64,000 nt of DNA. Source: Stagonosporopsis chrysanthemi (Eukaryota > Ascomycota > Dothideomycetes > Pleosporales > Didymellaceae). Positions 58,355-64,000 of the stretch are shown piece after piece. Every line of letters begins with the position of its first letter. Within the stretch, counting starts at the first letter, position 1. The notes beneath the pieces are model-generated. The model was given only the letters and a program-made list of their open reading frames with translations. It did no database searches and was not told where the DNA came from. The stretch spans positions 124,001-188,000 of the forward strand of contig JAFISE010000052.1 in NCBI GenBank assembly GCA_022560025.1, read 5' to 3'. The position numbers and the translations under genes were made by a program.

Positions 58355-59539
58355 ATGCATTGGACATTCCCCTTCTCTCTGGGAGTCTTTGCCCTCCTAC
58401 CCGTTGTGGTCGCCCGCCGCACTTATAACGAATGCACAGTTCGATCAAATATCACCATGGTCTCTGATGTAACTGCTCAGCCAGTCCAGCACGGCGCCGC
58501 TAGCAATCTTGAAGCCGGCTTTGCGAGTCCCTGGCCTGAGGTTGAGCGAAATGGTCGTAAGCTTCGGGTGGTTACCTACTGCTATAGCAACGAGGATGTC
58601 AGGAACTATTTTGACTGTCCCTATGTCAGGGATGCCTTGCAGCGATGGAGAGATAAGCTCGATTCTCTGCCTTTCAAGGGAACAACCAATCTTGTCTGGG
58701 AGGAACTCCACGACGGCAACAAAGACCCCTCAAAGCGCAAACCCAAGTATTGCTTTGACGCGGATCGCAAGTGGGATCATAAGAATGTGCCCGGTGACAC
58801 TCTCTGGATCAATATCGATCACAGCCGCCTCGACGGTGGTGCTGCCATGGTTGGATATGTGAAAGAGACCAAGCCAGACGCGGCGGGTTACAACAACATG
58901 AAACTTGGTCCTCACATCGCGGTTGATGAGCTCACACACGAAGTAAGTCGAAAGTAAACGCCTGTCAAAGACACTGCTAACACGAACTAGTTCGGGCACG
59001 GTCAGCCAGCTAATCCACAGACTGGAGTAAACTAACGCAAGTACAGTGTTTGGCTTGGTTCATGAGCAGCAGCGACACGACCGTAGGTCGTATTACCACA
59101 TGTTCCGCTTAGTACTGACGGCATGCCAGGTGATGACCACTTGCTATTCCAATGCGAAAATATCGTGGACTACCAAAAGCTTATAGCGCGCGTTCGCGTC
59201 GACAAGAAGCTCAATTTCGCAGACGCGCACCAGAAACTCTGCTTCGATGAGGATTTTGCAAGAGAGTACAGGTTCGGCTCCAGAGCTTACATCAAAGATG
59301 CAGGCGGCAAGGTACATGACGAACCCGCGCCGTTCGACGTCGACTCTATCATGCTGTACAAGAGTTCGTACTGGGCGAACGATGATTGCTTCATGGACAA
59401 GATGAAGTGCCCGCTTTTGAAGTACGCGAAAGTCGGAGGTACGGTCGATAAGACTCAGGTTGAGCGTATCAAGCAGCCTACTCATCCTTCAGATGGCGAT
59501 GCCAAGTTCATTCAGAGGTGGTACCCTGCTTCGCCGTGA
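58355..59539 (+). CDS. Secreted astacin-like zinc metalloprotease, copy A
   Basis: Exons 58355-58942, 58991-59000, 59047-59082 and 59130-59539 give 347 residues. A signal peptide (MHWTFPFSLGVFALLPVVVA) precedes a pro/N-terminal part with TYCYSNEDVRNYFDC. The zinc site HEFGHVFGLVHEQQR (His195, His199, His205; Glu196 catalytic) is the extended astacin/metzincin motif. A Met-turn SIMLY (residues 284-288) follows, and the protein ends RWYPASP. The zinc site is assembled over three splice junctions, including a 10-nt exon TTCGGGCACG. The intron after it has a weak GTCAGC donor but a good ACTAAC branch. Without it the frame stops at once. It likely digests extracellular protein. Confidence 0.82.
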
Positions 59540-59920
59540 GATGGGTCTTACTGCGCGGCTGTTCGGTTTCGAATGGACGTAAGAAGAGAAAACATTGGCG
59601 GTCTCTCGCTACAAGTTGCATGGTCTTCAGGTTTCGGATACGTGGATAATAGAGACTCCACCAGCTTACTTCTGGCCTTAGCATTGCAAACTCCTCGACA
59701 CCTGATTATCTGAGCTCACCCCGGTCACCACTTCCAGGAATAAGCTTGAGCGCAGTGTTCACTCACCTCTCAACCAAGACTGTCCCGCCTACACTGACTC
59801 GAAACTGGTGGATCCACTCTTTTCACACGCAATCACCTCACATTACGTTTTTCTCTCACTCTATCCCCATCGTACACTTTTCCTGCACGCCTTAATCACC
59901 TCCTCTCGCTGACTTCCGCT
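59540..59920. other. Intergenic spacer between protease copies A and B
   Basis: About 380 bp. CT-rich leader toward copy B; no gene or repeat seen. Confidence 0.4.
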
Positions 59921-61049
59921 ATGCACATTATGCTGTGTCTGGGCTCGCTCGCGCTTTGGCTGCTCATCGTCGCTGCTTTCAACTGCACGACTCGCTCGGA
60001 CAACATCATCATGGTGGACGATGCAGTTGCTGAGCATGCTCAATATGGAGCTGCTAGTCCCTTCGGTCACTCTTTCTATCCAACTCAACCTTGGCCTCTG
60101 GTTACAACCAAAAAGAATCAAAAATTTCGAGTGGTCAAGTACTGCTACACCGACAAACCCACTCGTGACGAGTACAACTGCCGCGTGCTGGCTGCTCAAA
60201 CTGTCTGGGCTGACAAGCTTGGAGGCTTTCCCAGTAAGGATAACGGCCACTCTGTCGTCACTCTAGAAGCCAAAAATCCTCAAAAACAACCTGAATTCTG
60301 TCTCGGCGCCGACGGTAGTTGGAATTCTAAAGTGGAGCCCGGGACTCTGTGGATTCAAGACAATGGCGGGTCACCTTACCTCTCGACATCCTACGTTGGT
60401 TATGATGTCCTGAGCCCCCAAAAACCAGGCCGACACTATATGAAACTAGGTTCGATGGTGAAGGTTGACATGGTCGTTCATGAGGCAAGTGGTTCGCTGA
60501 AGTAACCGTAGGTTAGGGTATAGCTGACGAGGTGCAGTTCGGACATGTACTTGGCATGATGCATGAAATGTCCCGGGGCGACCGTGAGTGCAAAATACAC
60601 CCTCATGGCACCGTATTATTCTGTAGCTTCCGACTAATATCTTATCAGGCGACGACTACCTCTTCTACCAATGCAGGAACCTCTCCGGCTACGACAATGC
60701 CTTGGCTCGAGCCATGAAAGAAGACAACCTGAATGCAGAAGACGCCACGAAAAAGCTCTGTGAGGACTGGAGCTACGCCAACAAGCACCAGTTTTTTGGT
60801 ATACAGTACATCAAGAAACCAAAGGGGTATGAGCAGGCCGACGGTCAGTTCGATCTTGAGTCCGTTATGCTCTACGAGACCGGCCTGTTTGCGAAACCAA
60901 AGTGCGCCTCTGATATTTCCGAGTGCGAGATTCTCCAATACGTCAAGCCGGGTGACAAGAATTCTGGCCTAATGATAATTCCCCGTCACACTGAACCTTC
61001 TCGTCTCGATATCGAGTGGGTGAAGAAATGGTACCCCTGGGTAAGCTGA
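59921..61049 (+). CDS. Secreted astacin-like zinc metalloprotease, copy B
   Basis: Exons 59921-60484, 60538-60583 and 60649-61049 give 336 residues. There is a signal peptide MHIMLCLGSLALWLLIVAAF, with a second Met at residue 4 as an alternative start. The conserved N-terminal block is VVKYCYTDKPTRDEYNC and WADKLG. The zinc site is HEFGHVLGMMHEMSR (His187, Glu188 on exon 1), the Met-turn SVMLY, and the end KKWYPW. Intron 1 begins GAG|GCAAGT, a GC-AG intron at the same site where copies A and C use GT. Intron 2 (C|GTGAGT) matches the third intron of copy A in position. Confidence 0.85.
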
Positions 61050-61656
61050 AGTATAGGCTCAGGCTTACAGTCAAGTCTGCAGTCAGGGCAGACAACTTGG
61101 CTTGACAAGTAGAACTTGAGAGGGCTATTGGTACCCGCGACGGATGAGACGATGGTTTGACATCAGACCTAGCATGGTCGTCATAAACATAAGTTTCAAG
61201 CCAACGATGGGGCATTGGCCACTAATGCATCCTGGCTGCAATTGAGCTTCCATCAAATTACTACATGGAAGTTTTGCAAATAGAACATGTACCTTGAGTG
61301 AAGTTCTTCCACACTTGCCGGATTGAATGCGACTTGATACCGCCCACAAGTCACACAAGGTGTTCTTTTCAAAGATAATGAACACTAACCTGTGAATCCT
61401 ATAACCGTCTCGGAAAGTGCGCCCATTGAACTTCGAGGTAGGATGAAACCCGTGTAAAGGAATCTGACAGATTTGAGCGAAAGTACAATACATCCTTCTG
61501 CACAAATCATCAGTGATGATGGCCACTTACTTCACTTCCTTCACTTCCTTCTCACGAGCTCCACATACACTAGCGGACTTATTTGCAGAAGCCCAGAATC
61601 TTCCTTCACCCTACTCGACCTGTCAACTCAAATCCCCTTCAACTCCATAATCTACC
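61050..61656. other. Intergenic spacer between protease copies B and C
   Basis: About 600 bp without a supported gene. A direct CTTCACTTCCTTCACTTCCTTCTCAC microrepeat occurs near 61531-61556. Confidence 0.4.
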
Positions 61657-62762
61657 ATGCGCCGCGTAGTACATCTCTTTCTCAGCATGATCATCATGTG
61701 TTCTTTCCATGCTGTCGCAAGAACACCCTGAAATGTAGCCTCAAACACCACCATGGTTCACGATATGCTCGCCGAGCAAGCACGCCTTCCACCTCGGAGC
61801 GCCAGCGCGCTGAAAGCCGGTCTCGCCCAACCATGGGCCCAGGTCACTCGAGGAAGCCAGCAGCTCCGTGTCGTCAAGTACTGTTACGCCACCAAACTGT
61901 ACCGCGACTATCTCCACTGCAACAAGTTCAACCCCGCGCTGAAGATATGGGCTGACAAGCTTGGTTCTCCAGCAAGCGCGCAGACTGGTCATGGCATCTC
62001 GTGGGAGGAGGCGAATGATGGCGGAGAACCCGGCAAGCGCAAGCGCCGGTACTGCTACACGAAGTATGAGCATGGCAAGGGTGGGAAGTGGAACAAAAAC
62101 GTGGATCCGGATACACTGGCGATCTTCCTTGATCCTACGTTCGATGGTGCGAGGGCTACCACTGGATATGATGCGATGAGCAGCGAAGAAGGTCGACGCC
62201 AGATAGTCCTGGGTGTTGATACGGATCCCATCGAGATCGCACATGAGGTGAGCAGCTTCCTATAGAACCCCACACAGACAACTTGGCTGATCGCATGCAG
62301 CTCGGCCACGTCTTCGGCATGGTACACGAGCAAGTCCGCAACGACCGCGACAACCACATTGTATACAACTGCGCAAACGTCCAAGGCTATGCTGCCGCCC
62401 TCGCCAAAGCAACGTCCGCCGAAAACGTCCCCGAAGCAGAAGCCCGTAGGCTCCTATGCGAGGACCGCGAGTTCGCCGAGAAGTATCAGTTCATGGGCTC
62501 GCAGTTCACGAAGAATCCTCGAGGGAAGATCCACGACGAACCAGGCGGTTTCGACCTCAACTCAATTATGCTGTACGACTCGAGTGTCTTTGCCGAGCCG
62601 GCGTCTGAAGCCGATGCATCCAAGTGCCCGCTGCTGAAGCTGGTCAAGGTCAATGGAGAGGTGGTTGGGACAAACAGGATCCTGGAGAATACGGTGCCGT
62701 CAGCAGGAGATGTGGCGTGGGTGAAGATGTGGTATCCTCATGTTGGCGACGGGCCGAGTTAG
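61657..62762 (+). CDS. Astacin-like zinc metalloprotease, copy C (stop codon after signal peptide)
   Basis: A signal peptide-like segment MRRVVHLFLSMIIMCSFHAVARTP starts at 61657 but is followed by TGA at 61729-61731. The same frame continues NVASNTTMV, aligning with the CTVRSNITMV of copy A, so the stop replaces a conserved Cys. The intact frame from Met 61753 (exons 61753-62247 and 62301-62762) encodes 318 residues without a leader. It has VVKYCYATKLYRDYLHC, WADKLG, zinc site HELGHVFGMVHEQVR, Met-turn SIMLY and end KMWYPH. It has only one intron (GTGAGC donor); the second intron of copy B is absent. It is either a recent pseudogene or an intracellular derivative. Start at 61753 for translation is an inference. 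Confidence 0.75.
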
Positions 62763-63319
62763 TCGCAGAAGGGATGGAAACGTACTGGGAGATCATTCGA
62801 CAGAGCCGGTCCACCAGCAGTCTGGACACTTAAATAGTAACAACAAATTATCTGCAGACGATTGAAGACCTGTGAGTATGTGTTGCTGTCCCATATCATC
62901 GGAATGGCTCCATCCGACTGACCATTCATGGTACCGCTTGCTTCTTGTTGTTGGACCTTGCTCTGAGTCGCAAGAATGGCGTCGGCTCCGCAAAATCAAA
63001 AGGGATGCGCAAGACAATGAGGTCAGGATTAGTCTGATCCCTCATCTGAAAAGTTGTACAGAGTTGATGTCGTATAATTTGGTCGAAACACACCACTGTT
63101 GACCATTTGATAGGAGACGCTCGTTGTTGGATAGCCATCAAAGTTTCGAGTAACGCGTATTATAGTAAACGATGGAGAAGATGTGGAACACGTCGAGCCT
63201 GGGAAAGCATCATGCCAGGAACGCGCCAGATCAGCCGCTCATGCTGATCAAAAACACAGAGTATGTGCTCAACCACAACTTGCTTCGTCGTCAGAGATGC
63301 AAGACGAGCACCAAAAAGA
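62763..63319. other. Intergenic region
   Basis: About 560 bp between protease copy C and the tRNA gene, with no supported coding sequence. Confidence 0.4.
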
Positions 63320-63407
63320 TGCCCTCTACTGGAATCGAACCAGTGATCTTATCATGTCCTGACCTGAGTCATACTAGTGATACGCTTTACCACTAAGCCA
63401 AGAGGGC
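63320..63407 (-). tRNA. tRNA-Thr (AGT) with intron
   Basis: Reading the minus strand, a complete cloverleaf is present. The acceptor stem GCCCTCT/AGAGGGC has discriminator A. The D arm is GCTT-AGTGGTA-AAGC, and the anticodon stem is TATCA/TGATA with loop CT-AGT-A-A. The T arm is ACTGG-TTCGATT-CCAGT, containing the B box GGTTCGATTCC. A 16-nt intron (63371-63356) sits after position 37, the canonical site. The mature length is 72 nt plus CCA. Confidence 0.9.
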
Positions 63408-63941
63408 TTGAACTGAGTCAATATTCCAAAGCTGTCAGATTAGCTTGTGAGGAACCGAACACAAATTAACAATATATACCAATACTCACATCCTGATACG
63501 TATGCTATCTGTACCCCTGAAATACTTGCAATGCAAGACAGCGAAACGAGTTAGTAGGCAGGTCAGCATTTTTGCCGATGTTCCGCGACACGGACGTGCC
63601 AAAGCAGCTTACATTGACTCGCGCCAACTTCAAACCTCAGCTACAACTTTCCACCAGGCAAAATAAGCCCGCGCTCCTCTGAGATGATTTGGAGAATTAT
63701 TGCCCTGGTGACGTGCTCAATGTCGGTACAATCGCTGGGCATCTACATCAGCTGACAAAAATACCAGCATTTGTAGAGGATACCATGAGTTACTGCAAAT
63801 AATCACGACCACCGACTGAAAAATGCGATGATATATGCACAATACTATAGCGATAATTTCTCTTCATTGTCTCATGCTTTTGCAAGATTTTTGAAAGTGT
63901 TCGTGCTACGCTCTGTGGCTGCAGAGAAAGCGACCTTATTA
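63408..63941. other. AT-rich intergenic region
   Basis: About 530 bp downstream of the tRNA gene's 5' side. AT-rich with no supported gene. Confidence 0.4.
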
Positions 63942-64000
63942 GCGTTCTCAGACTTCACTATGGCTTGGTGCGTTCTCAGACTTCACTATGGCTTGGTGTG
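63942..64000. repeat. 28-bp direct repeat, two copies at window edge
   Basis: The unit beginning GCGTTCTCAGACTTCACTAT and ending GGCTTGGT occurs identically at 63942-63969 and 63970-63997. More copies could follow outside the window. Confidence 0.85.

Noticed and set aside
58942..59046. Reading protease copy A as a pseudogene because its frame breaks in the zinc site
   Set aside because: A microexon with usable splice sites on both sides restores exactly the motif present in copies B and C, so an intact spliced gene is the simpler reading.
58355..62762. Assignment of the protease array to deuterolysin-type (M35) proteases
   Set aside because: M35 has a short HExxH plus a distant Asp. Here a third His in HExxHxxGxxH, followed by ExxR and a Met-turn, points to astacin-like metzincins.
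1..64000. CRISPR arrays, bacterial operons, ribosome-binding sites or intact transposases
   Set aside because: None seen. Spliceosomal introns, eukaryotic gene families and an intron-bearing tRNA show nuclear fungal DNA.

Overview
This is a window of a filamentous ascomycete (Pezizomycotina) nuclear genome. Genes are short-spaced and on both strands. They are split by 45-70 nt spliceosomal introns with GTRNGY donors and clear fungal branch points (GCTAAC, TACTGAC, GCTAAT). A Dothideomycete is my best guess from gene content and intron style, but that is inference. I rebuilt about 32 gene loci by joining reading frames at splice sites, plus two broken genes and one tRNA.

Layout. 1-7 kb: the 5' end of a WSC-domain cell-surface sensor, a long empty stretch, a peroxisomal 2,4-dienoyl-CoA reductase ending in SKL, an Atg33-like membrane protein and an ArfGAP. 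7.9-16.2 kb: a secreted Cys-rich protein, mitochondrial GTPase MTG1, an RMD1/Sif3-like DUF155 protein and the Golgi PI 4-kinase PIK1. 16.5-22.5 kb: a small Gly/Ser/Tyr-rich protein, splicing factor CWC15 divergent from exosome subunit RRP45, a DUF4336 protein and a membrane protein. 22.7-24.1 kb: a relic zone where a frameshifted amino-acid permease fragment abuts a truncated, nonsense-bearing fungal rhodopsin-family gene. 24.7-34.1 kb: NOSIP divergent from tafazzin, NC2-alpha, a secreted SGNH hydrolase and an MFS drug/polyamine transporter. 34-52.4 kb: an F-box-like ORF, TORC2 subunit AVO1/SIN1 divergent from a PRCC protein, a SET-domain protein, NSRP1-like divergent from NFKBIL1-like, a CLC chloride/proton exchanger, an IAH1 esterase and a conserved fungal protein with a retropepsin-like fold. 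52.7-57.7 kb: a DUSP+UCH deubiquitinase (UBP12-like).

58.3-62.8 kb holds the most striking feature: three tandem paralogues of an astacin-like secreted zinc metalloprotease. Each has HExxHxxGxxHExxR plus an SxMLY Met-turn. The copies differ in intron content (3, 2 and 1 introns). One has a 10-nt microexon within the zinc site, one uses a GC-AG intron there, and one has a stop codon just after its signal peptide. The window ends with an intron-containing tRNA-Thr and a 28-bp direct repeat.

Most of the window is housekeeping (lipid and membrane traffic: ArfGAP, PIK1, TAZ1, AVO1, CLC; RNA processing: CWC15, NOSIP, RRP45, NSRP1, PRCC). Accessory and fast-evolving content is limited to the 7.9-kb secreted protein, the relic zone, the MFS/SGNH neighbourhood and the metalloprotease array.
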